Translations under genes and position numbers: made by a program
Shown here: one piece after another, positions 1 through 5,571 of the stretch
How the letters are laid out: each line of letters begins with the position of its first letter
How positions within the stretch are numbered: the first letter of the stretch is position 1
Assembly: GCA_035286465.1 (NCBI GenBank)
Contig: DATEDF010000078.1
Location: 1-8,503, forward strand
Direction of reading: 5' to 3'
From: Fen-1231 sp035286465
GTDB taxonomy: Bacteria; Gemmatimonadota; Gemmatimonadetes; Gemmatimonadales; Gemmatimonadaceae
DNA length: 8,503 nt
Notes under the pieces: generated by a model
What the model was told of the DNA's origin: nothing
Databases searched by the model: none
What the model saw: the letters and a program-made list of their open reading frames with translations, nothing else

Positions 1-1
1 C

Positions 2-856
2 GGGCTCGAGATGGTGGCGTGGATTCCGCGTCCCACTCTCGGCGACTTCCTCGATCCGTATCGCGCGGCGTTCGGCGCGTCGCCGTGGCTCGGTGTGGAC
101 CTGGCGCTGGTCGTGCTCGCGGGCGGCGCGATTGCGTGGCGGCTCGCGCGGGAGGGCGGCGGCCGCGAGGCGGGAGGGAGTGAGCACTCGGGGCGCGACG
201 ACGCCGGCGAACGTGGCGAGCGCCGCGCACGCGAGGGGCCGCTCACGCCGCTCGCGCTCGCCGCCACACTGCCGGCCGTGATCGCGCTCGTCGCGAGCGC
301 CACGGGTCCGCGTTCGATGTGGGTGGCGCGCTATCTGCTCGCGGTGGCGGTGCCCTTCCTCGTGCTTGCGGCCGCGGCGGCGACGGGCCTCCTCGCCCCG
401 CGCCTTCGTCCCGCCGCGCTCGCCCTGGCGCTCTGGCCCGCGGCGCTCACTGCGTGGCACGGCGCGCGACGCGACGAGAAGGTCGCGTACGACGCGATCG
501 TTCGCGGCATGGTTGCGCGCGACTCGGCGCGAGACTCGGGGCGCGACACAACGCGTGACGTCGCGCGCGACGCCGCCGCGCGAGCGACGCCCGTCGTGGC
601 CCTCGACTACGAGGAAGGGGGCCCGCTCGCGTGGGTCGCCGCGCACGGCCACGTGTCGTTTGCCGTAACGACGGTGCCGAGCGTGGACAGCATTCACTCG
701 CCCCGAGCGTGGGTGGTGTGGAACGCGGCGCAGCCGCCGCCGGGTCCTCCGGCCACGGCGCGCCTCCTCCGCCGTGGCTACCGCGTCGAGGACGAGTTCT
801 TCGTGCGTGGGATGGACGACTCAGTCGTGGCCGTCGCCGTGCGGCGAGCGCGCTGA
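2..856 (+). CDS. Polytopic membrane protein, C-terminal part; probable GT-C (GT39/ArnT-like) glycosyltransferase, 5' end outside window
   Basis: The reading frame is open to the left edge (codons GGG CTC GAG precede the first ATG at 11), so this is the C-terminal portion of a longer protein. Numbering from that ATG, hydrophobic segments lie at about 29-44, 82-98, 107-128 and 132-150, followed by a soluble tail of about 130 residues. The VAWIPRP segment (residues 2-8) before a membrane segment and the RYLLAVAVPFLVL helix resemble the C-terminal half of GT39/PMT_2 lipid-linked sugar transferases. Those enzymes move a sugar from a polyprenyl carrier to an acceptor outside the membrane. This is family resemblance only: the catalytic N-terminal loop is not in the window. 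Two odd low-complexity segments are present. One is a charged loop at 46-76, and the other is a run of RD-x-x tetrapeptides at 169-188. The gene ends 2 nt before the methyltransferase start, so the two are probably co-transcribed. Any other multi-pass membrane protein with a soluble tail is possible. Confidence 0.6.
   Translation, partial: GLEMVAWIPRPTLGDFLDPYRAAFGASPWLGVDLALVVLAGGAIAWRLAREGGGREAGGSEHSGRDDAGERGERRAREGPLTPLALAATLPAVIALVASATGPRSMWVARYLLAVAVPFLVLAAAAATGLLAPRLRPAALALALWPAALTAWHGARRDEKVAYDAIVRGMVARDSARDSGRDTTRDVARDAAARATPVVALDYEEGGPLAWVAAHGHVSFAVTTVPSVDSIHSPRAWVVWNAAQPPPGPPATARLLRRGYRVEDEFFVRGMDDSVVAVAVRRAR
515..574 (+). repeat. Degenerate 12-nt tandem repeat encoding (A/G/T)RD(S/T/V/A) units
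   Basis: Residues 169-188 of the membrane protein read as five consecutive tetrapeptides ARDS, ARDS, GRDT, TRDV and ARDA. At DNA level these are 12-nt units built on a gcg-cga/c-gac core with third-position drift. The segment sits in the soluble C-terminal tail, directly after the last membrane helix. The in-frame, partly diverged units suggest expansion by slippage followed by drift. No function is assigned. Confidence 0.6.
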
Positions 857-858
857 GC

Positions 859-2007
859 GTGCCGGCGCGCCGCACGCGGCGCTGCTTCGCCGTCGTCGCG
901 CCGGGGCTCGAGGCGCTCGCCGGCTCCGAGCTGCACGCGCTCGGTCTCGCGAGCGGCCCCGCGGAGCGCGGCGGCGTTCCGTTCGAGGCGACCGACGAAC
1001 AGCTCTTCACCGCCAATCTCCGCCTCCGGACCGCCAGCCGCGTGATCGTGCGCGTGGCGGAGTTCAAGGCGAAGGCGTTTCACGAGCTGGAGCGGCTCGC
1101 GCGCGGGGTGCCGTGGGAGGAGTTCGTCGCGCCCGGCGGCGCGGTGTGTCTCGCCGTGACCTGCCGCAAGTCGCGCCTCTATCACTCCGGGGGCGTCGCC
1201 GAGCGAGTCACGGACGCGATCGGGCGGCGCGTGCCGGGCGCTACCGTCGGGCGCGCCGCGCGCGGGGAAGAGCGGAGCGACGCTCAGCTCCTCCTCGTGC
1301 GCTTTCTGCACGACACCTGCACGATCAGCGCCGACAGCTCCGGCGAGCTGCTCCATCGCCGCGGCTATCGGCAGGCGACCGCGAAGGCGCCGCTGCGCGA
1401 GACACTCGCCGCGGCGATGCTGATGGCGCTCGGGTGGGACGGGGAGCGGCCGCTCGTGGATCCGATGTGCGGCGCGGGGACGATCGCGATCGAGGGCGCG
1501 CTCCTCGCGCGGCGGATCGCGCCGGGACTCTCACGTTCGTTCGCGTGCGAGCGCTGGCCCGCGGCGCCGGCCGCGGAGTTCCCCGCGCTCCGTGCTGCCG
1601 CGCGCGCCGAGTCGCTGCCGCGCGCGCGCGTGCCGATCCTCGCGTCCGACCGCGATGCGGGCGCCATCGCCGCCGCGCGCGCGAACGCCGAGCGCGCCGG
1701 CGTGCTCGCCGACATCGAGTTCCGCCGGTGCGCGCTCTCGGCGGTCGAGCCGCCCGCGCTACCAGGGCTCCTCTTGACGAATCCGCCCTACGGCGCGCGC
1801 GTCGGCGAGCGTGCCGCCCTGCGAAACCTCTACGCCCAGTTCGGCAACGTCGCGCGGCGCCGCTTCGCGGGGTGGACCGTCGCCTTCCTTTCGGCCGATC
1901 GCGCACTCGAGGCGCAGGTGGAGCTTCCGCTCGGGCCCGTCCTCCGCTTCAGGAACGGCGGGATTCCCGTGGAACTAGAGGCCGTCCGCGCACTGCGGAT
2001 ACCGTGA
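859..2007 (+). CDS. THUMP domain class I SAM-dependent RNA methyltransferase (RlmL/YpsC family)
   Basis: This 382-residue protein matches the usual length (about 380) of single-domain RlmL-like enzymes that methylate a guanine N2 in large-subunit rRNA. The N-terminus CFAVVAPGLEALAGSEL (9-25) is the typical opening of the family, and residues 40-165 form the THUMP RNA-binding region. LHRRGYR (165-171) and KAPLRETLAAAML (177-189) are family signatures. The Rossmann methyltransferase follows: motif I is DPMCGAGTIAIE (201-212), the acidic motif II is ASDRD (262-266), and the catalytic NPPYG is at 308-312. The RlmK half found in the enterobacterial fusion is absent. The GTG at 859 is chosen because it places the family N-terminus at the start and lies 2 nt after the upstream stop. 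The frame is open upstream to an ATG at 631, but that stretch overlaps the preceding gene. No strong ribosome site is seen, so translation is probably coupled. The exact target base cannot be told from sequence. Confidence 0.9.
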   Translation: MPARRTRRCFAVVAPGLEALAGSELHALGLASGPAERGGVPFEATDEQLFTANLRLRTASRVIVRVAEFKAKAFHELERLARGVPWEEFVAPGGAVCLAVTCRKSRLYHSGGVAERVTDAIGRRVPGATVGRAARGEERSDAQLLLVRFLHDTCTISADSSGELLHRRGYRQATAKAPLRETLAAAMLMALGWDGERPLVDPMCGAGTIAIEGALLARRIAPGLSRSFACERWPAAPAAEFPALRAAARAESLPRARVPILASDRDAGAIAAARANAERAGVLADIEFRRCALSAVEPPALPGLLLTNPPYGARVGERAALRNLYAQFGNVARRRFAGWTVAFLSADRALEAQVELPLGPVLRFRNGGIPVELEAVRALRIP

Positions 2008-2054
2008 TCTCCTGGAAGCGACCGGCCAGAGCGCAGCGCCAGGTGTCGCCGTGG

Positions 2055-3296
2055 TCAGAGTACCATCCACCAGGGGAGCGCTACGATGCGATCGTACAGC
2101 GCGATCGCGCGATCCCCGGCATAGAGCAACACGCCCTTCGCGCGTTCCTTCGAGCGATCCGCCACGAACTCCCGGAGGTGACGCGCGTCCGCCGGACGAA
2201 CGGAGCGCCCGGACTTGAGTTCGATGCCGAGCAACTCGCCGGACGGCCCTTCGAGCACGAAATCCACTTCACGACCACCCGCAGTGCGCCAGTAGGTCAC
2301 CGCGCTGTGCGGGCCCGCGTGATCGGACCAACTCAGCAGGTCCGAAAGCACGAGGTTCTCGAAATGCGCGCCCGTCGGTGATGACGTCCCGGCGAGGAAC
2401 ATCGCCAGGCCGGCATCGAACCAGTAGAGCTTCGGCGCCTTGATGAGCCGGGTGGTCCGATTCCGGGCGAACGAGCTCACGCGCGTGAGCTGGAACGCCG
2501 TCTCCATGAGCGCGAGCCAGCGATGCACCTGCACCTGGGCGAGCCCCGTGTCGCGGCCGAGCTCCGTCTGGTTGAGCAGTCCGCCGATGCGAAGCGCCGC
2601 GGCCTGCATCAGGCGGTGATAGTCGAGCGCGTTCTCGATCTGGGTGATCTCGCGGACGTCGCGATCGAGATGGGCCTGGATGTACGACGCGAACCAGGCG
2701 GTGCGCTCCTTCGCGTGGGTCAGGTGTACCGCCGGCCAGGGGAACCCGCCGGCTCGCACCTGTTCTCTCCAGTCGGCCGGCGGCAGCGCCAGCGCGGCCA
2801 GCGCCTTGACCCAGCGCTCGGCGGGTTGCGCGAGCAGGACGTCCCACGCGCCGGCCGCGGCCTGGCCGAGCGTCTCGCGCCGGGTCATGCTCCGCAGTCG
2901 CACGTAGGTCGCGCGTCCGGTGAGACTGTCGGCGACCTGCTTCATCGTCAGGGGGTTCGCCGACCCGGTCACGAGGTAGTGTCCGCGCCTGCGTCGCGTC
3001 CCCATCCGGTCCACGGCGCGCTTGAGGGCCAGCACGAGCGCCGGCTCGCGCTGGATCTCGTCAATGACGAGGGGAGGACCAGCTTCGAGCACCGCGAGCG
3101 GGTCCTCGCGGACGCGCGCGCGTGTGTCTGGGTCGTCGAGGAGGAGGACCTCCCGGCCCTGTGCGCGGGCGAGGCCCTGGAGGAGGGTACTCTTGCCCGA
3201 CTGCCGCGGGCCGATCAGGAACACGACGGGATTGACGCGCGCCGCCTGCTCGACGGCGCGCGCGGCGAGGCGCGGGAGGAGTTCCGGGTTGGTCAC
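2055..3296 (-). CDS. AAA ATPase with DUF4143 C-terminal region (COG1373-type)
   Basis: This 413-residue ATPase belongs to the widespread but poorly understood AAA_14/DUF4143 family. Walker A is GPRQSGKS (29-36), Walker B is LVIDE (76-80), and a sensor-1-like segment YLVTGSAN lies at 107-114. A winged-helix-like middle region (about 225-275) precedes the C-terminal DUF4143 part, which keeps a PD-(D/E)XK-like pattern: E313 in HFENLV, D345 in REVDFVL, then E359 and K361 in GIELKSG. Length and domain order are complete. The start is GTG at 3296. The frame extends upstream only to a stop at 3336-3338 and holds no other ATG. A purine-rich AGGAAA lies 18 nt upstream, which is too far for a normal ribosome site, so the start is uncertain by a few codons. 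The gene converges on the methyltransferase with a 47-nt gap and stands alone. The upstream dyad suggests repression. Cellular role is unknown for the family; defence and toxin-antitoxin-like roles have been proposed. Confidence 0.88.
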   Translation of the reverse strand: MTNPELLPRLAARAVEQAARVNPVVFLIGPRQSGKSTLLQGLARAQGREVLLLDDPDTRARVREDPLAVLEAGPPLVIDEIQREPALVLALKRAVDRMGTRRRRGHYLVTGSANPLTMKQVADSLTGRATYVRLRSMTRRETLGQAAAGAWDVLLAQPAERWVKALAALALPPADWREQVRAGGFPWPAVHLTHAKERTAWFASYIQAHLDRDVREITQIENALDYHRLMQAAALRIGGLLNQTELGRDTGLAQVQVHRWLALMETAFQLTRVSSFARNRTTRLIKAPKLYWFDAGLAMFLAGTSSPTGAHFENLVLSDLLSWSDHAGPHSAVTYWRTAGGREVDFVLEGPSGELLGIELKSGRSVRPADARHLREFVADRSKERAKGVLLYAGDRAIALYDRIVALPWWMVL

Positions 3297-3343
3297 ACGG
3301 GTGGCTCGCTCGTGTTTCCTGTTGATGGATGATAATCATCCAT
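3293..3343 (-). other. Possible 16-codon leader ORF overlapping the ATPase start
   Basis: On the minus strand an ATG at 3343, inside the dyad, opens a 16-residue frame (MDDYHPSTGNTSEPPV) whose TGA overlaps the ATPase GTG in a GTGA arrangement. This is the geometry of translational coupling. No ribosome site precedes the ATG. If the predicted promoter is right, transcription starts downstream of this ATG and the peptide could not be made. It is recorded as a possibility, not as a gene. Confidence 0.15.
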
Positions 3344-3355
3344 TCAAAGGAAACA
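3313..3355. promoter_or_regulatory. Large AT-rich dyad, probable operator of the ATPase gene
   Basis: The core ATGGATGATAATCATCCAT (3325-3343) is a perfect inverted repeat with 9-bp arms around the single base 3334. A second pair, TGTTTCCT (3313-3320) and AGGAAACA (3348-3355), is also perfectly inverted and shares the same centre, giving a 43-nt element with only the 4-nt spacers unmatched in part. The core has 6 G/C bases out of 19 in an otherwise very GC-rich window. It lies 17-59 nt upstream of the ATPase GTG and overlaps the predicted -10, spacer and -35. Two nested dyads on one axis fit a dimer or tetramer binding site. A cruciform or RNA hairpin is the alternative, but the 1-nt centre disfavours a tight RNA loop. 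Confidence 0.65.
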
Positions 3356-3356
3356 A
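3329..3356 (-). promoter_or_regulatory. Candidate sigma70-like promoter for the ATPase gene
   Basis: On the minus strand, TTGTTT (3351-3356) and TATCAT (3329-3334) are separated by 16 nt. The -10 matches TATAAT at five of six positions; the -35 keeps only TTG. Transcription would begin near 3322, giving a leader of about 25 nt before the GTG. The whole element lies within the dyad, so a bound protein would block RNA polymerase. The assignment rests on consensus matching only. Confidence 0.4.
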
Positions 3357-3448
3357 GGCCCAACGGTCAGCGCTCCAGGCGATGGCTCGAGAGCCACACC
3401 CCGCGGCCGAGCGGCCCGAAGCTGCGGCAAGCCTCGCCGCGCCGAATC

Positions 3449-4798
3449 TCAGAACTCGAACCCCATCGCCAGGTTGAGATGATCGTTCGCGAACATCCCG
3501 CTCGCGTACGTCGTCTCGAGCCGCCGGTACTCGAACCCGAACACGAACCGCCCCGCCGGCCGCAGGTGCAGGTGCGCTTCCATCGCGACGTTCTTGAGTC
3601 GCGATCCGGCCGGGAGGTCCGCGTCGCGCGGGTCGTCGAAGCCGTAGCCCGCTCCGATCGTCACGCGCGCCGACGGCGTCACGTTCAGCTGGCCCCACGC
3701 GCCACGGCTGCGCACGGGAATGCCGATCACCCCGAATCCCTGGCCGATGCCGCCGCCGCCGAGCCCGCGCAGCGCCTGGCCTGAGAATCCCTCGCCGCGC
3801 AACTCGAGCTTCCGGCCAAGTGGAATCCGCGCGTCCACCGTGAACGCCTCGCTCACGAGCAGCGAGTCACCTGTCGTCGCGAACCACCCGCGGTGCACAC
3901 CAATGCCGATCTCGCCGGCCATCTCATCGGCACCCCAGCTAACGTGCACGCGCCCCTGAACAAACGGGCGCCGGGAGCGTTCGGCGGCGTCGTTGTCGGT
4001 GTCGAAGACGCCGGCCGCGTCGCCGCTGGTGGGCGCAAGCACCGCGCCTTGCACGCCCAAGCGCACGGCGCCGCCGCCCTCGAGACCGACCCGCACCTGC
4101 GGCAGCCAGAGCCAGAGATTCCCCGCGGTGGCGAACCCCGGCGTGCCGATGGACGCGAGGCTCACGGGATTCACGCCGCTCACGAGCGGCGACTCCTGCC
4201 CGATGAGCAGCTCGGCGTGCTTCCACGACGCGATCGCGCGCGCGGTGCGGAGCCGGATCAGCGGGAAGGTCCTGCCGCCCGAACTCGGCATCTGCCCGCC
4301 GAAGAAGTCCACGTCCACGTCGCCGCGAAACTTCCCGCCGAGCATGTCGAAGGAGGTCACCGCGAGTCCGAGCGTGGTCTGGCGAATCGCCATCCCCGCG
4401 CCGCCCTGCGGGAGGCCGCTCGCCGTGTCTGGGCGCACGAAGAGTGGCACGTCCACGTTGTTCACGCGACGGGAGTTCGAGAACGCGGTGACGAGCACAC
4501 GGCCCGACAGCTCGAGCATCGCGTGCGACCGCGCCTGCACGCCGCTCTGCGCCTGCGCGGCGAGCTGCTCCTGGAGCAGCTTGATCGCCTCTTCGGCGCG
4601 CTCGAGGCGCTCGGCGAGTGAATCGCGGCGCGCCCGCGTGGTGTCCTGGGCCGGGAGCGGCGTGGCGCTCCCCAGGGAGGCGAGCAGCGCGAGCAGCGCC
4701 ACCTCGCCGAGGAGCGCGCCACGCGTGAGGAGCGCGACGCTCGTAAGGAAGGCGCGCCAGCTTGACCATCGCGCCACGGAACGTCTATCGTTGCGCAC
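3449..4798 (-). CDS. Outer-membrane beta-barrel protein with periplasmic coiled coil (porin-like)
   Basis: The product has 449 residues from GTG 4798. The N-terminus is basic (RNDRR) with hydrophobic stretches around 17-48 and a likely cleavage after PLPAQ (47-51). Next comes a heptad-rich coiled coil (about 55-85, SLAERLERAEEAIKLLQEQLAAQ). The rest alternates short amphipathic strands and Gly/Asn/Asp turns and ends in GFEF, the terminal aromatic typical of outer-membrane barrels. Signal peptide, coiled coil and barrel is the layout of DcaP-like trimeric porins, so uptake or channel function is likely but the solute is unknown. The GTG is preferred because GAGGA (4806-4810) lies 7 nt upstream; an ATG at 4825 would add nine residues but has no ribosome site. 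The signal region is unusually long and contains Arg26 and Glu32. It is divergent from the cupredoxin gene. Downstream, 3357-3448 holds no gene and no convincing terminator. Confidence 0.75.
   Translation of the reverse strand: MRNDRRSVARWSSWRAFLTSVALLTRGALLGEVALLALLASLGSATPLPAQDTTRARRDSLAERLERAEEAIKLLQEQLAAQAQSGVQARSHAMLELSGRVLVTAFSNSRRVNNVDVPLFVRPDTASGLPQGGAGMAIRQTTLGLAVTSFDMLGGKFRGDVDVDFFGGQMPSSGGRTFPLIRLRTARAIASWKHAELLIGQESPLVSGVNPVSLASIGTPGFATAGNLWLWLPQVRVGLEGGGAVRLGVQGAVLAPTSGDAAGVFDTDNDAAERSRRPFVQGRVHVSWGADEMAGEIGIGVHRGWFATTGDSLLVSEAFTVDARIPLGRKLELRGEGFSGQALRGLGGGGIGQGFGVIGIPVRSRGAWGQLNVTPSARVTIGAGYGFDDPRDADLPAGSRLKNVAMEAHLHLRPAGRFVFGFEYRRLETTYASGMFANDHLNLAMGFEF
4762..4791 (+). promoter_or_regulatory. 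Candidate sigma70-like promoter for the cupredoxin-kinase operon
   Basis: TTGACC (4762-4767, five of six to consensus) and TATCGT (4786-4791, four of six) are separated by 18 nt. Transcription would start near 4798, about 40 nt before ATG 4839. The element lies inside the first dozen codons of the oppositely oriented barrel gene, so the two 5' transcripts would overlap or polymerases would interfere. The call is based on consensus only. Confidence 0.45.
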
Positions 4799-4805
4799 CG
4801 GGGAA

Positions 4806-4810
4806 TCCTC
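4806..4810 (-). promoter_or_regulatory. Ribosome binding site deciding the barrel-gene GTG start
   Basis: GAGGA on the minus strand stands 7 nt before GTG 4798. The in-frame ATG at 4825 has no purine-rich sequence at a suitable distance, so this site favours the GTG. Confidence 0.55.
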
Positions 4811-4825
4811 GGGAGTGTGCGTCAT

Positions 4826-4830
4826 GGGAG
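4826..4830 (+). promoter_or_regulatory. Ribosome binding site for the cupredoxin gene, one of two equivalent sites
   Basis: GGGAG at 4826-4830 lies 8 nt before ATG 4839. An identical GGGAG at 4811-4815 also lies 8 nt before the in-frame ATG at 4824. Either start would keep the signal peptide; the two differ by five residues. ATG 4839 is preferred because it gives the shorter signal-peptide n-region. Confidence 0.45.
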
Positions 4831-4838
4831 TCGGAACG

Positions 4839-5531
4839 ATGGGTGGAGTCAGGCAACGGATCGGCGGAATGGTCGTGCTCCTCTCGGCGGGACTGCTCTG
4901 CGCGCCGTCGCCGGCGCTCGCGCAGGGCACGGTCAGCGGCCGCGTCGCCATCCAGGAGAAGCCCGGGGAAACGACAACCGACCTCGCCATCACGGTCGTC
5001 TTCCTCGTCGGGAAGGGCGGTGCCGCGCGCGCCCCGGAGACGAAGGCGCAGATGGCGATCATCGGCCGTCAGTTTTCCCCGCGCGTGCGCGTCGTGACGG
5101 TCGGATCGTCGGTAGAATACCCCAATCAGGACCCGTTCAGCCACAACGTCTTCTCGACGGCGGCCGGCGCGGCGTTCGACCTGGGCTTGTACGGCAGCGG
5201 CAAGAGCAAGGCCGCGCACTTCAGGAAGCCGGGCGCCTTCCCGGTGTACTGCAACATCCACGAGAAGATGACGGCGTACGTGGTGGTCGTGGCGACGCCG
5301 CACCACGTGCAGGCCTCCGCCGACGGCCGGTGGAGCATCGCGAAGGTCCCCGCGGGAAAGTACGAGCTGCACGTGTGGCACGAGCGCGCGGGCGAAGTCG
5401 TGAAGGAGCTGGAGGTGCCCGCGACGGGGCTCACCGACGTGGACCAGAAGCTCGACGCGACCGGCTACAAGCAGGTCGCGCACAAGAACAAGTTCGGCAA
5501 GGACTACGCCGCGAGCGGCGTGCGCTACTGA
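4839..5531 (+). CDS. Secreted cupredoxin-domain protein (methylamine utilization/plastocyanin-like)
   Basis: The 230-residue product begins with a signal peptide: basic MGGVRQR, hydrophobic 10-24, and cleavage after ALAQ (26-29). A first beta-sandwich segment (GTVSGRVAI, 30-38) is followed by a cupredoxin with a full set of type 1 copper ligands: His102 in DPFSHNVF and Cys138, His141 and Met144 in VYCNIHEKM (C-x2-H-x2-M). Residues 163-193 (GRWSIAKVPAGKYELHVWHE) read as a carboxypeptidase-regulatory-like beta-sandwich strand pair. The tail is Lys-rich (HKNKFGKDY). Proteins of this build are often annotated as methylamine utilization protein, but no methylamine dehydrogenase genes are present here, so a general periplasmic electron-transfer or copper-binding role is safer. 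It sits 40 nt before the sensor kinase in the same direction, indicating an operon, and is divergent from the barrel gene. An alternative start is ATG 4824. Confidence 0.85.
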   Translation: MGGVRQRIGGMVVLLSAGLLCAPSPALAQGTVSGRVAIQEKPGETTTDLAITVVFLVGKGGAARAPETKAQMAIIGRQFSPRVRVVTVGSSVEYPNQDPFSHNVFSTAAGAAFDLGLYGSGKSKAAHFRKPGAFPVYCNIHEKMTAYVVVVATPHHVQASADGRWSIAKVPAGKYELHVWHERAGEVVKELEVPATGLTDVDQKLDATGYKQVAHKNKFGKDYAASGVRY

Positions 5532-5561
5532 GCGGGCCCAAGCTCTCCATCCTTCCGCATC

Positions 5562-5566
5562 GAGGG
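5562..5566 (+). promoter_or_regulatory. Ribosome binding site for the sensor kinase GTG start
   Basis: GAGGG lies 5 nt before GTG 5572, supporting a GTG start that places the first membrane helix at residues 10-31. There is no room for a separate promoter in the 40-nt gap after the cupredoxin stop, consistent with co-transcription. Confidence 0.6.
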
Positions 5567-5571
5567 CGTTC

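Noticed and set aside
2008..2054. Possible bidirectional terminator between the convergent methyltransferase and ATPase genes
   Set aside because: Only scattered 4-5 bp complementarities (CCTGG/CCAGG) and no T-rich tails.
774..2381. 535-codon plus-strand frame overlapping the methyltransferase and the ATPase 3' end
   Set aside because: It is extremely Arg-rich, has no motifs, and overlaps two well-supported genes in other frames.
2523..3332. 269-codon plus-strand frame opposite the ATPase
   Set aside because: Antisense to the Walker A/B-containing gene and lacking any domain signature.
3383..3396. Inverted repeat TGGCTC-GA-GAGCCA downstream of the barrel gene, considered as terminator
   Set aside because: Only a 5-bp stem with a 4-nt loop is feasible, and no T-tract follows on either strand.
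3329..3784. Plus-strand frame starting MIIIHSKETR from the dyad
   Set aside because: It mirrors a minus-strand MIIIHQQETR reading caused by the palindrome, then runs antisense through the barrel gene; there is no ribosome site.
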